In this document: positions 19,177 to 28,295 of the stretch, piece by piece
Position numbering within the stretch: the stretch's first letter is position 1
Layout of the letters: each line of letters opens with the position of its first letter
Assembly: GCA_039970095.1 (NCBI GenBank)
Contig: JBDVMP010000048.1
Coordinates: 1 to 64,000, forward strand
Direction of reading: 5' to 3'
Source of the DNA: JAMZMI01 sp039970095
GTDB lineage: Bacteria; Bacteroidota; Bacteroidia; Cytophagales; Cyclobacteriaceae
Length of the DNA: 64,000 nt
Translations under genes and position numbers: made by a program
The notes under the pieces: generated by a model
What the model was told of the DNA's origin: nothing
Databases searched by the model: none
What the model saw: the letters and a program-made list of their open reading frames with translations, nothing else

Positions 19177-21165
19177 TTACTCTGCTGCTACCTGTACATC
19201 CGAAGAAACGTCAGCTGCGTCTAACAAGGCATTGAGTTTTGCCTCCAGTAGATCGATTTTTTCTAATTTTTTCTTGAGTTCAGCATTTTCTGCCTCTAGT
19301 GTCGCTATACGAGCCTCTTGATCTGCTGTACGCTTGGCAAGCTCTTGTGTCGCAGAAACATTGAGCATAGAGATGGCATCATAATCTATAGTATGGAAGT
19401 CATCTACCTCTATTCCATAAACAAAAGCATTTTCGATTAGTCTATCCGACTTGATGGTAAAGCCTTTTTTGGTTACTGCCAATACTTCATTTACGAACTC
19501 ACCTTCCTTCGAGTATATTTTAATTTTATCTCCGATTTTGAGGTTGTGAATGTTTTCCATCTTGATGGTAAGCTCTCCATTATCAAAACTGGACTTGGAT
19601 GCTTTCTTGTAAATGTTAGGAATAAATCCAGCACTTTTATTCACTGCAATGGGATAAACTTCGTCTACCTCTTGAGCAATTAACCTTTTTTCTAATTGCT
19701 TTCCATTATTCACCACATCTATGTGGGTATAATCTGTGATCTTAAGCTTATTAATTACTTCCAGATCTGAACTAGAATTACTTCTACCAACGATACTCTT
19801 TATTCTTGCATCAGACGCTGTACTAATGCCAGCTTGGGCCATTATTCTTTGTTCGCTGTAAATACCCCAATTTGTTGCTACAAAATCTCCTCCATAAACT
19901 GGATTAGCATCTAAATGATGTTCAGTAAAATGATCAGCAAAAGCACTTCCTCGAACTACCAGTTGAGCTTCTGTAGGTGTATTGTCTCCAATACCTATTT
20001 TGCCGTTATTAATACTCAATGCTTGATTACCATTTGACATAAGGTTGATTGCACCATCTTGCACCCAATTTATACCTGTATCATGGTCTCCAATGGCTAG
20101 TGAAATTTGAGGATCATAAGCTCCAGATCCAATACCTATGCCACCGCTCTGGCTAAAAGTCATGACATGATTGTCAGCCCAAATATTACCAATCCTAAGA
20201 TCATCTTCATGTGCTTCGGCAAACCAATATTCAGTTGCGGTTGCAGTCCCATCCCCATCATGATCTGCAGCTTTATAAAAGTTTACTCTACCGCCATCAG
20301 TCAAACCAGTCCCATTTCCATGAAGGTTAAGCTCTCCTCTAGACGCATCGTTTTGACCGATTGACAAAGAACCACTTGCTACGGAAACCGTTCCACCATT
20401 AGGGTTTAAAATCAAATTCGTTGTTGATCCATTATCCAAGGCTTGTATAGAAGAATCACTCACCAATAAGCTTTCAGCAGTACTAGTTCCAATACGAATA
20501 CTGTCCCGAACGGTCATGGCGTTATCAAAAGTTGCATTGCCATCATTAGCAATAGTGGCTCTTGTCGTTCCGGCTGTTTGGAAATTGATAGCTCCTGATC
20601 CATCAGCGATGTTATCAGCATTGATATTGATGCTTGATGAGTTCAGTAGACTTCCAGCTGGGCCACTGAAATTGGCACTATTGAGCGATGTGCCGTCATT
20701 AAAGACAATACGCCCATCAGCTCCTTCAAATTTTAAAGCTCCCTGTTCAACGATGATGCTGTCCCTTGCCAAAACAATGTTTCCACTAGAAGGAAATTTA
20801 TTATCCTGTCCTAAGATGGCCTTAGCGTAGGGATAAATAGTCAAGGCTATTCTTGGCGTCATTTCTGCAAAATTTTCTACAGTGACTCCTACATAATAGG
20901 TCTCATCAAATGCTAGTCCATCAAGGGTAGCATTTTCCCCTAAGTTAGCTTGAAAGACGCCATGTTTGGTTTCTAAGCTACTATAGGTGTCTGACCACAG
21001 GGCTATACCATTTGTTGCTACATTGTAAATCTTGAACGTAACACTGTAAGCTCCATCATCTACGGAGCGTCCATTGGGATCGCGTAGCACCCCTTGTACA
21101 GAGATGGTTTGCGCAAATAGGCTTGAGGTTGCTATAAGAAACAAAATTGCTAGAAGGCTTTTCAT
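19177..21165 (-). CDS. Secreted tail-fibre-like protein with C-terminal peptidase S74 chaperone domain
   Basis: 662 residues with a signal peptide (MKSLLAILFLIATSSLFAQ). Residues ~20-120 are the N-terminal beta domain common in Bacteroidota S74 proteins (ISVQGVLRDPNGRSVDDGAY). Residues ~120-440 are beta-helix-like repeats (IGIGDNTPTEAQLVVRG). SDARIK at 451-456 opens the intramolecular chaperone/auto-processing S74 domain; in that family the Ser of S-D-x-R-x-K is the self-cleavage nucleophile. IAQEVDEVYPIAV and IDYDAISMLNVSA follow, then a coiled coil (~605-650, EARIATLEAENAELKKKLEK). The S74 domain normally drives trimerisation of a fibre and then cuts itself off. There is no T9SS tail. It is the first structural gene after the AraC-type regulator, and the 27-bp gap to the next gene suggests an operon. 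Confidence 0.85.
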   Translation of the reverse strand: MKSLLAILFLIATSSLFAQTISVQGVLRDPNGRSVDDGAYSVTFKIYNVATNGIALWSDTYSSLETKHGVFQANLGENATLDGLAFDETYYVGVTVENFAEMTPRIALTIYPYAKAILGQDNKFPSSGNIVLARDSIIVEQGALKFEGADGRIVFNDGTSLNSANFSGPAGSLLNSSSININADNIADGSGAINFQTAGTTRATIANDGNATFDNAMTVRDSIRIGTSTAESLLVSDSSIQALDNGSTTNLILNPNGGTVSVASGSLSIGQNDASRGELNLHGNGTGLTDGGRVNFYKAADHDGDGTATATEYWFAEAHEDDLRIGNIWADNHVMTFSQSGGIGIGSGAYDPQISLAIGDHDTGINWVQDGAINLMSNGNQALSINNGKIGIGDNTPTEAQLVVRGSAFADHFTEHHLDANPVYGGDFVATNWGIYSEQRIMAQAGISTASDARIKSIVGRSNSSSDLEVINKLKITDYTHIDVVNNGKQLEKRLIAQEVDEVYPIAVNKSAGFIPNIYKKASKSSFDNGELTIKMENIHNLKIGDKIKIYSKEGEFVNEVLAVTKKGFTIKSDRLIENAFVYGIEVDDFHTIDYDAISMLNVSATQELAKRTADQEARIATLEAENAELKKKLEKIDLLEAKLNALLDAADVSSDVQVAAE

Positions 21166-21351
21166 AATATTTGGTTTAAGTGTACGGTGTATATGCTTTC
21201 GATGCTGAGATGCATTCAGTAACTCGACTACCCGAAGAAAGCAAATTGTTAAGTGTTCGTGGGTAGCTGATTTTTATCGTTCACCCGTTTTTGGATTCAT
21301 TTTAAGTAATCAATGAATAAAAATGATAGAGAAGAGGAGTTTAGCATGCTC

Positions 21352-21383
21352 CCAACACGACAGATCAATGCTCCAATACGACA
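21352..21383 (-). promoter_or_regulatory. Putative AraC-type operator: direct repeat with 21-bp period
   Basis: CCAACACGACA (21352-21362) and CCAATACGACA (21373-21383), read on the + strand, match at 10 of 11 bases and are 21 bp apart. They lie 15 bp beyond the regulator's stop codon, between it and the S74 gene start. A 21-bp step is also that of the classical AraC I1/I2 half-sites. The distance to the start at 21165 (about 190 bp) is longer than in the LytTR cassettes. Confidence 0.5.
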
Positions 21384-21397
21384 TTTAATAATTACAA

Positions 21398-22513
21398 TTA
21401 CCCCTTTGTGGGTTGTAATGAATTTATTTCGGATGGAAGTTTTCCTTTGATCTTTTTGAATGCGGCTGAGAATTTTCCTGGATGCGTATATCCCAGCGTA
21501 TAGGCTACTGATTTGATCGAATCTTTTCCGGATTCCAGCATTTTTTCGGCTGTGTCCATTTGGCATTGAGCGAAGTATTGAAAGAGGGTACTACCAAAAA
21601 CCGTCTTGAATTCTGCCTTCAACTTTGTCTCAGAGATGCCAATTTCTTCAGACAACTTATGAATAGATGGAAATCCGGAAAAGATGGAGTTCTTTATTAT
21701 CTGCTCTGCAAGTAAAATTCGGGCTTCATCTTTTGGCTTCAAGTTTGGGAGTTTGTTTGGCCCGTAATTGTCTAGTTCTTTTAAAAATGCGTGTAGCATA
21801 GCGAGACAATTGACTTTCAGATCTAACAGGTCTATCGATCTTTCTTCATTGCTTTCAAATGTGTCGAAAATTTTCTGCAGTGAGACCCGGTTGTTGATCG
21901 ATAGATGTGGAATGAACAATACTTCTGCACTGAAATCCTCGAACCAAATCCTGGCATTATTAAACAAGTTCTGCTTCTGTACATACTCACGCATCCAATT
22001 TTCGCTGATGTAAATGGTAATATTTTTAGAGCGGGAACTTTTGTAATGATAGCCTCTAGTGATGGCGATCGGTTTGAAAAAGCGCCAATAGTAAGTAGTT
22101 GTTTCTATGGAATGGCCACTCTGCAAATGAACGGTGTTGTTGGCTGAACTGCTACAATCGAGTGTGAGTGTATAATATTTGGTAGTCTGGTTAGGGTCAT
22201 AACAAATTTTGAAGCAGATGTTCCTCTTGTAGTTGATGACCGAATAAATGATCCAGAGTCCTTCCTCTAGCTCTTGGTAATACGCATCACCTGTTATGAA
22301 TGGAGTTTTGGTTACGAGCCGGTTCTTATCTGGATAGACCTTAACAAAAGGTGTTTTTCGAAAACCGTAGACGATCGAATTGGGACTATTACCCAAAACC
22401 GGGAAAATGAAGAAACCATCTTCATAAGAGAACATTGATTGCCTGACTTTCGAAATCCAGTTTTTGAGAATCGACATATGGCTGCTTAGTACTATATATA
22501 CAAGGTATCGCAT
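21398..22513 (-). CDS. AraC-family transcriptional regulator
   Basis: 371 residues. The C-terminal ~100 residues carry two helix-turn-helix units of the AraC/XylS family (SIHKLSEEIGISETKLKAEF and SIKSVAYTLGYTHPGKFSAA, with FKKIKGKLPSEI at the end). The N-terminal ~260 residues are not recognised; they contain many aromatic residues and look like a beta-rich sensing domain. No signal peptide or receiver is visible, so it is probably a one-component regulator. The first ATG (22513) gives MRYLVYIVLSSHM; the internal Met at 22477 (MSILKNWISKVRQ) is an equally likely start. It is the first gene of the minus-strand block and probably controls the S74 and two T9SS genes after it. Confidence 0.85.
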   Translation of the reverse strand: MRYLVYIVLSSHMSILKNWISKVRQSMFSYEDGFFIFPVLGNSPNSIVYGFRKTPFVKVYPDKNRLVTKTPFITGDAYYQELEEGLWIIYSVINYKRNICFKICYDPNQTTKYYTLTLDCSSSANNTVHLQSGHSIETTTYYWRFFKPIAITRGYHYKSSRSKNITIYISENWMREYVQKQNLFNNARIWFEDFSAEVLFIPHLSINNRVSLQKIFDTFESNEERSIDLLDLKVNCLAMLHAFLKELDNYGPNKLPNLKPKDEARILLAEQIIKNSIFSGFPSIHKLSEEIGISETKLKAEFKTVFGSTLFQYFAQCQMDTAEKMLESGKDSIKSVAYTLGYTHPGKFSAAFKKIKGKLPSEINSLQPTKG

Positions 22514-22648
22514 TATTTTGTCATTGCCCAGTCACGTAATTGATTTTTTGTATTGCACGAACATGTGTCAAACAGGTAATTATTTCACGCTCTCAATTAG
22601 CTCGTGTGCAGTTTTTATTCGGGCTCATGACTTCTTTGGTGGGAATGA

Positions 22649-22759
22649 AATTTGGCACAAGGCGCACCTCCGGCTACCCCGATAGATGGCGGTCTTAGTG
22701 TATTGCTTGGAGCAGGAGCCCTCTACGGGCTGAAAAAACTGCAGGAAGCAAGAAGATAG
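22649..22759 (+). pseudogene. Beheaded PID-CTERM mini-gene remnant
   Basis: The frame reads LAQGAPPATPIDGGLSVLLG, then AGALYGLKK and LQEARR before a TAG at 22757. Only the mature tail and the last residues of the signal peptide survive: an in-frame TGA at 22646 stands just before, no ATG precedes, and upstream sequence in other frames does not encode a signal peptide. The tail is most like the mini gene at 27960 (SVLLGAGALYGLKK). The giant partner is missing; the position it should occupy holds the oppositely oriented AraC block. Confidence 0.8.
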
Positions 22760-22900
22760 TCTTCCCTGCTTGAGGGTCACGTTTTTGGCGTAATTCGACG
22801 GAGGACAATCTTCTTGGCTAAATCGATACAGTCAGGTTTCTGCCAGGTCAAAACAACTTAATGACCTAAATTGTGGATGGTTGCAAACGCATCATCGGCT

Positions 22901-23992
22901 ATGTATATATTCCAAAACGTAAAGACATCTCTTCAAAAAATCCTCAATCTGGGAGTTCGTCACGGTATGAATTTTAACGAGCGAAAAAGGAGCAGAATTC
23001 AAAACCTGATGTATGCTATGGCACTTCTTATTATGATCCCGGTATTGATGGTCATCAATATTTCCGAAGGGGATTTTAGAGAGGTTTTGTTCATTAGCGT
23101 CGCTTCATTTTTGGGTGTTATAACATGGATACTTAACATTAAAGGTTATGGCCAGCTATCAGTTTACGGGATTTCCATTGTCATTATTTTGCTAACCTAT
23201 GTTGTGTCCTTCAGTACTAATACACAAACAGGTGCTCCTTATGGCAATCTTCTCGTAGCAATTATCTCCATTTTATTCATTAAGAACAGGGTATTTCGCT
23301 TGGTCGTTCTTTCGGTATGCATGGTTTCCTTCCTGATTACAAATTACCATCAGCTCAGCGAAAATCAATTTGTACCGGCTGAGTATTTCTCGGTTTTGCT
23401 CATGCTTTCATTGGTTTTTCTTTCGCTGATCTATTATGAGGGCGAGACCCATTCATATCAAAAGCGGATTGAAGAGAAGAACGAAATATTGAAAAGTAAA
23501 AACCAAGTGATCAAAGAGCAGAGCGAATCACTGATTGCTTTACAAAAAGAAAAGCATGAACATGAGTTGAAATACAAGCAGCGGGATATAGAATCTGTCC
23601 TTACCAATAATATCATTCAAATCAAGTTTCGCAATAACATTATCAGCGAGTTGGAGATGATCAAGCGTCGAAAGAGCATCAAAAATGAGTTGACAAAAAC
23701 TGTGTCCAAGCTCAAGCGTGAAGCCAAAGCGCATGAAAAACTGAACTTACTTAGTGATAATGTGAAGGAAGCTGATTCTGCACTTTATCACCGATTGCTC
23801 CAAGAGCACTCCTCCCTGACTAAATCGGAACTGGAAATCTGTGCATTTGTAAAAATTGGGCTAGCGGCAAAGGAAATAGCCCTGCTGAGGAACACAACAG
23901 ACAATACGATCAACGTGTTGAAAACTCGGATCCGAAAGAAAATTGGCCTTGAGTCCAATTCACAATTAAGAGAATACCTTATGAGTTTGTAG
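22901..23992 (+). CDS. Membrane-bound LuxR-type HTH regulator
   Basis: About 363 residues from the ATG at 22901; a TTG at 22871 or ATG at 22967 (MNFNERKRSRIQN) are alternatives. Six hydrophobic segments (among them MYAMALLIMIPVLMVIN, VLFISVASFLGVITWIL, LSVYGISIVIILLTYVV and FSVLLMLSLVFLSLIYY) form an N-terminal membrane domain. A long coiled coil follows (KRIEEKNEILKSKNQVIKEQ), then a C-terminal LuxR/GerE-like helix-turn-helix (LTKSELEICAFVKIGLAAKE, LRNTTDNTINVLKTRIRKKI). There is no receiver or kinase domain, so it would act directly from the membrane. It stands immediately before a giant+mini pair, where the other cassettes have two-component systems; control of 24200 is inferred. Confidence 0.82.
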   Translation: MYIFQNVKTSLQKILNLGVRHGMNFNERKRSRIQNLMYAMALLIMIPVLMVINISEGDFREVLFISVASFLGVITWILNIKGYGQLSVYGISIVIILLTYVVSFSTNTQTGAPYGNLLVAIISILFIKNRVFRLVVLSVCMVSFLITNYHQLSENQFVPAEYFSVLLMLSLVFLSLIYYEGETHSYQKRIEEKNEILKSKNQVIKEQSESLIALQKEKHEHELKYKQRDIESVLTNNIIQIKFRNNIISELEMIKRRKSIKNELTKTVSKLKREAKAHEKLNLLSDNVKEADSALYHRLLQEHSSLTKSELEICAFVKIGLAAKEIALLRNTTDNTINVLKTRIRKKIGLESNSQLREYLMSL

Positions 23993-24199
23993 GCTTTCAA
24001 TGTAGATTGGTTTGTCCTCTATTTATCCCGTTTTGGAACGTCTAATGACGATTTATGGCTATTTTCATTCATTCTGTTAAGATTTGTTCACCTGAAATAT
24101 TCTTGGTTCCTGCCTAAGAGCTTGCAGTTTTGAAAATTGATGGCCATGCATGTTCATAATGCACAGTCATAAGTCAACCAGTTCAAAACACCTAGGACA

Positions 24200-27100
24200 A
24201 TGAAAAGAATGTTTCCAAAATCGATCACAGTAATATTATTAATAGCCTCCCTGATCATCCAAATCACACCAGCCCAATCCCAGGACAATTGTGCCAATGC
24301 CATAGCCATTACCACTGCCGGGGTGTATGATGTAGATAATGATGCCGGAGACTACTGGTACAAATTCACTGCACCTAAAAGCGGGCCTGCATATGTGACC
24401 ACAGGGTTCCACTCTGATCCGGGCCATTTTCTTGCAACACACAATGAACTGACCAACGAACCAAATAACTATAAGGATACCAAAATTGAGATATATGAAT
24501 CCTGTGACGGAGAGGTTTGGATGTCAAATGACGATTACTACGGTTATTTTAGTGGAGTGTCAGAAATTAACTTTGACACGCATGGACTGAGTTTTGTTCA
24601 GGACAATGAATACTTTATCCGTTTTGTGGATTCTCCAAATGGTCTGGAACCGCAGGAAGGTGGCCAGTATCAGTTTGAGTTGTTCTATGAGGAGGACATC
24701 ATTCAGGGTACCGAAGAAACTCCTCTTACAACTGCTATTGGTTTGAATGATGACCATACCCACCTCTACTATACAGGTTCTCAGTGGTTTAGCTATCAGC
24801 TTCCGGAAGATGGTACGTATTCCATGGAACTCACAACCTATTTTGAGTCGCCATATTTTCAAATCACCAGCGAGAATGATGTGGACTGGCGCTACTGGAG
24901 CGATGACGATGAAAATCCGCTGATGGGGTTTACCTACTCAGGCTCCAAGGATGAGGTGGTCATCTTTTCTATCGGAACCGGCAGTCCCACACGAAACAAT
25001 ACATTTTCGGTCTCATTTGATCCGGTATTGGGTAATTCTTGTACAAGCCCACACGACCTCAATGTCAACATTCCTGTAAGTGGAAATGGGGTGTACTCAT
25101 TTGAAGTAGATGTCACCTCTGGCAGCCAATATTACGAGTACACCGCTACACAAGATGGCTGGATAGACATGTCATCTTGTCTGAGTGGATCTATGACATA
25201 TCTGAAGGTGTACACAGAATGTGGTGTTCAGGTCTTCGACAATGACAATGCGGATTGTTTCGGAAGCTCCAAATATGCAGTAGAGGTCAGCATTGGTGAC
25301 AGCTATATTTTTGAATGGGACAATCGCAATTTTGAGGGCACTTTCGAGTCCAAATTCTACTATCACGAATCGGTGCAGGGTGAGACTTGCGATGACCCTG
25401 TCACGCTGCAGATTGGCGGTAATGCCAGAGATTTTTGGTTTGGAGATCAATTTTACACCTATGACGTGGAGAATGACGGACAAATGCGCATTCATACCTG
25501 TGGTTTGGTTGACGATACTTTTATCAAAGTATATGATGCCTGTGAGGGAAATGTGGTGTCAGATTCATGGTTTTTTACCTGTCCTGAAGACCCCTACGCA
25601 GACCTGCTTCAAGCGCTTGTGGAATTTGAAGTTACTTCAGGCCAGACCCTGATAGTGGAGGTGGAAAGTGGAGGATTTAGCGAATTTGACTTTGATTTTA
25701 TGGCCGAGTTTGAAACAGTAGGATCAAGTTGTGAATACCCTTTTGATTTAAATGCAACGTATCCAATTGAAGGAGATGGCAAACAAAATATTTCTGTTGA
25801 CAATACCGAAAGCAGCCAGTACTACAAGTTCACCGCTGATAAGGCTGGGACAGTGAAAATGTGGTCAGGTTATGCCAATGCACCGGGTAATCCTGATTTT
25901 GAAACAGATCTCAGGGTATATCAATCTACTTGTGACAACTTAATTGCCGATATCGATTATAGCCCCGGACTTTTGGGCAATTGTGAATTTTCAAATGAAG
26001 TATCCATAGGCGACACTTATATTTTCGAATGGTCTAATCACAATTGGGGCGGTCAATTTCAGGTGCAATACTATTTTGAGGAACCAGTAGCAGGTAAAGA
26101 TTGTGAGAATCCCATTCCACTAGTTGAAGGAAGGAATGATCATACTTCTATGTTTTATGACCAATATTTTGAATACACTGCCCCCAACTCGGGTGTATTA
26201 GAGCTGTCAATTTGTGGTATTTACGATGCTTATTACCTGCTTTATGCTGATGCCGGCGAGTCGGGATTGAGACTGTTGGATGCCTGTGAGGGCAATACTT
26301 TAGGCAGTGTTTCGCAAGAATGCGATCCGTTAGAGGATTATGAATTGTTTACCTCGACTTATGAAATAGCTCAAGGTGAAACAGTTATTGTTAAATCGGT
26401 TAGTCGAGACCACTATCCTTATTATTTTAATATTGACTTTACCGCCAATGATCAATTCATGGAATGGCAGGGGCTCATCAGCAGCGATTGGTTCGATATT
26501 GACAATTGGTCGGAGGCCAGCTTACCTGAAAGCGATGACAATGTATTTATTACCGCTAGTGCCAATGATCCGGTCATAGTTGGCGATGCAGAAGCGATGA
26601 ACCTTACGATTGAATCTGGAGCTTCACTTACAGTGGAATCTGGTTCTTCACTATCGGTTTTTGGAGAGGTGGACGGAGATGGCAATGCCATTGTCAAACG
26701 CAACACTACCGGTAGTGCAGGTTATAGTGTCGTAGGATCACCGATTCAAAACGCCGGTTTCAGTGGTTTGGGAGCTGATTATCTCTATAGCTACGACGGT
26801 GAGGGATTTGAAATGCCAAATGGGCAGATGACCGTAGGAGAGGGTTATTTCGCCGGGTTTAATAGTAATAGTCCTACAATCACCTTTGAAGGTCAACTCA
26901 ACCATGGAATTATCAATTATGAGCTTTCAGCCACCGAGGTTGGAGAATTCCATTTGTTGTCAAATCCCTATGCTTCATCCATTAGTTTCAATTCATTTTC
27001 AACTCCCAATACTGACCTGATCGGTGGTACGGTCTATCTGTGGGACGATGGTGGTTTCAATGACGGAGCTACAAGAGGAGGGAACTATGTGACCGTAAGT

Positions 27101-27910
27101 GAAATGGGCGTGACAGGAGACACGGATGGAATCTGGAATGGAAATATTGGCTCTATGCAAGGCTTCTTTGTGTATGTGGAACAGACGGGTGAGATCGTCT
27201 ATAGTCCATCTTTTCAGTCCAGTGATGCAGGAGACAATAATGACAATAGCTATTTCCGTGAAACAGCACCTAACATTCTTCGGCTCTCTTTATTCAATGA
27301 AAAAGATACAGATGACATAATCATTGGCCTTCTGGATGGAGCAACGGAGGACTTTGATACAGGGATGGATGCCCGCAAACTGAGAAACCCAAGCGTGTCG
27401 TTTTTCTCAAATGGAGCTGGCGAGGAGCTGGCCATACAAACGATTCCTTATTCAGATGAAACCATCCTTGATTTGGGTATGGTGATCGCAGAGCCAGCAC
27501 TTTTTTCTTTGAGCCTCGATTGCCCTGATTGGATCAAGACCAACTATGACATTTTGCTCATAGATAACGTGTCAAACAAGACTCATGATTTACTCAATGA
27601 TCAGGTAACCATAGATCTGGAGCAATTAGAGAGTCTGAACCGGTTCCAACTTGGGATTATTGCTAAACCACTTTCTAATGATCAACCTACATTCTTTTCC
27701 GTGAAACCAACCGTTTCCAGCATCGTGATTGGCTTTCCGGGCAATGGCTGGAAGCAAGTCATAATCACAACTATAGAGGGCAAGCAGATATTCAATCAAT
27801 CAGTCAGATTCGAGCAGAATCAGGCATATATAGAACAGAACCTCAACACCAACACCTTGTACATCATAAGGTTCGGAGGCGAGGTGATGAAGTTTGTGAT
27901 AAGGAAGTAA
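24200..27910 (+). CDS. Giant T9SS-exported protein with PPC-like domain repeats
   Basis: 1236 residues with a signal peptide to ~27 (VILLIASLIIQITPAQS). Residues ~28-750 contain about six beta-sandwich repeats resembling bacterial pre-peptidase C-terminal (PPC) domains. Five open with a Cys motif: CANAI at ~30, CTSPHDL ~279, CDDPVTL ~395, CEYPFDL ~510 and CENPIPL ~633. They share words such as SQYYEYTA/SQYYKFTA and VSIGDSYIFEW. Paired cysteines suggest disulfides outside the cell. The shared module begins at ~754 (DWFDIDNWSEASLPESDDNV, GYSVVGSPIQ, FHLLSNPYASS, YLWDDGG, GSMQGFFVYVE). The T9SS tail is diverged (TTIEGKQIFNQ, LYIIRFGGEVMKFVIRK) and lacks the SGHQ..NGVYIVSDG wording of the others, so this cassette escaped the homogenisation seen elsewhere. 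The ligand is unknown. Confidence 0.87.
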   Translation: MKRMFPKSITVILLIASLIIQITPAQSQDNCANAIAITTAGVYDVDNDAGDYWYKFTAPKSGPAYVTTGFHSDPGHFLATHNELTNEPNNYKDTKIEIYESCDGEVWMSNDDYYGYFSGVSEINFDTHGLSFVQDNEYFIRFVDSPNGLEPQEGGQYQFELFYEEDIIQGTEETPLTTAIGLNDDHTHLYYTGSQWFSYQLPEDGTYSMELTTYFESPYFQITSENDVDWRYWSDDDENPLMGFTYSGSKDEVVIFSIGTGSPTRNNTFSVSFDPVLGNSCTSPHDLNVNIPVSGNGVYSFEVDVTSGSQYYEYTATQDGWIDMSSCLSGSMTYLKVYTECGVQVFDNDNADCFGSSKYAVEVSIGDSYIFEWDNRNFEGTFESKFYYHESVQGETCDDPVTLQIGGNARDFWFGDQFYTYDVENDGQMRIHTCGLVDDTFIKVYDACEGNVVSDSWFFTCPEDPYADLLQALVEFEVTSGQTLIVEVESGGFSEFDFDFMAEFETVGSSCEYPFDLNATYPIEGDGKQNISVDNTESSQYYKFTADKAGTVKMWSGYANAPGNPDFETDLRVYQSTCDNLIADIDYSPGLLGNCEFSNEVSIGDTYIFEWSNHNWGGQFQVQYYFEEPVAGKDCENPIPLVEGRNDHTSMFYDQYFEYTAPNSGVLELSICGIYDAYYLLYADAGESGLRLLDACEGNTLGSVSQECDPLEDYELFTSTYEIAQGETVIVKSVSRDHYPYYFNIDFTANDQFMEWQGLISSDWFDIDNWSEASLPESDDNVFITASANDPVIVGDAEAMNLTIESGASLTVESGSSLSVFGEVDGDGNAIVKRNTTGSAGYSVVGSPIQNAGFSGLGADYLYSYDGEGFEMPNGQMTVGEGYFAGFNSNSPTITFEGQLNHGIINYELSATEVGEFHLLSNPYASSISFNSFSTPNTDLIGGTVYLWDDGGFNDGATRGGNYVTVSEMGVTGDTDGIWNGNIGSMQGFFVYVEQTGEIVYSPSFQSSDAGDNNDNSYFRETAPNILRLSLFNEKDTDDIIIGLLDGATEDFDTGMDARKLRNPSVSFFSNGAGEELAIQTIPYSDETILDLGMVIAEPALFSLSLDCPDWIKTNYDILLIDNVSNKTHDLLNDQVTIDLEQLESLNRFQLGIIAKPLSNDQPTFFSVKPTVSSIVIGFPGNGWKQVIITTIEGKQIFNQSVRFEQNQAYIEQNLNTNTLYIIRFGGEVMKFVIRK

Positions 27911-27959
27911 ACAAAACGTTATTTCATTTCTGACAACAATAGGAGAAAACACCAAAACC

Positions 27960-28121
27960 ATGAGAACAGAATATCAACTATCCATCCTAATGCTCCTCGC
28001 CACAATCGCAGTATTCGCCCAGTCTTCACCCCCGGCCACACCGATAGATGGCGGACTTAGCGTGTTGCTAGGGGCAGGGGCCCTTTATGGACTGAAAAAG
28101 CTAAGGGACGGCAGAAAATAG
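27960..28121 (+). CDS. Mini PID-CTERM-type membrane protein (53 aa)
   Basis: Signal peptide MRTEYQLSILMLLATIAVFAQ is unrelated to that of the main group, but the mature part keeps the pattern SSPPATPIDGGLSVLLG, AGALYGLKK, LRDGRK. Only the tail is under visible constraint. It begins 49 bp after the giant stop, the tightest spacing in the window, with no hairpin between. The variant SVLLGAGALYG is shared only with the remnant at 22649. The function is unknown. Confidence 0.85.
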   Translation: MRTEYQLSILMLLATIAVFAQSSPPATPIDGGLSVLLGAGALYGLKKLRDGRK

Positions 28122-28168
28122 TCCCGACCGGTTAGCCAACCTGTTTCATAGCGGTAGGCGATTTATAG

Positions 28169-28196
28169 AGCGACCCTTGGAAGAGGGGCGTTTTTT
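28169..28196 (+). terminator. Rho-independent terminator after the LuxR cassette
   Basis: AGCGACCCTT pairs imperfectly with AGGGGCG and is followed by TTTTTT (28191-28196). It lies 48 bp after the mini gene and closes the cassette. Confidence 0.75.
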
Positions 28197-28269
28197 GTTG
28201 TTAGATTGAAAAACGATATTAAGGGATAAGAAATTGATAGGTTAAATTTATCTTTCGTTTGAATTCTAA

Positions 28270-28284
28270 TAGCTTGTCAAGCTA
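28270..28284 (+). promoter_or_regulatory. 15-bp palindrome just before the kinase start
   Basis: TAGCTTG-T-CAAGCTA is a perfect inverted repeat ending 11 bp before the GTG start at 28296. It could be a regulator site or a small leader hairpin. It does not resemble the cassette B direct repeats. Confidence 0.4.
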
Positions 28285-28295
28285 CAATCATTATT

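Noticed and set aside
9173..22513. Minus-strand block as a transposon or integrated element
   Set aside because: No transposase, integrase, terminal inverted repeats or target duplication were seen; only the orientation and the neighbouring remnant suggest insertion.
23993..24199. Regulator site before the LuxR-cassette giant
   Set aside because: Only weak words (for example GCAT...ATGC near 24155-24170) were found; no repeat at a 20- or 21-bp step and nothing shared with the regulator's own upstream region.
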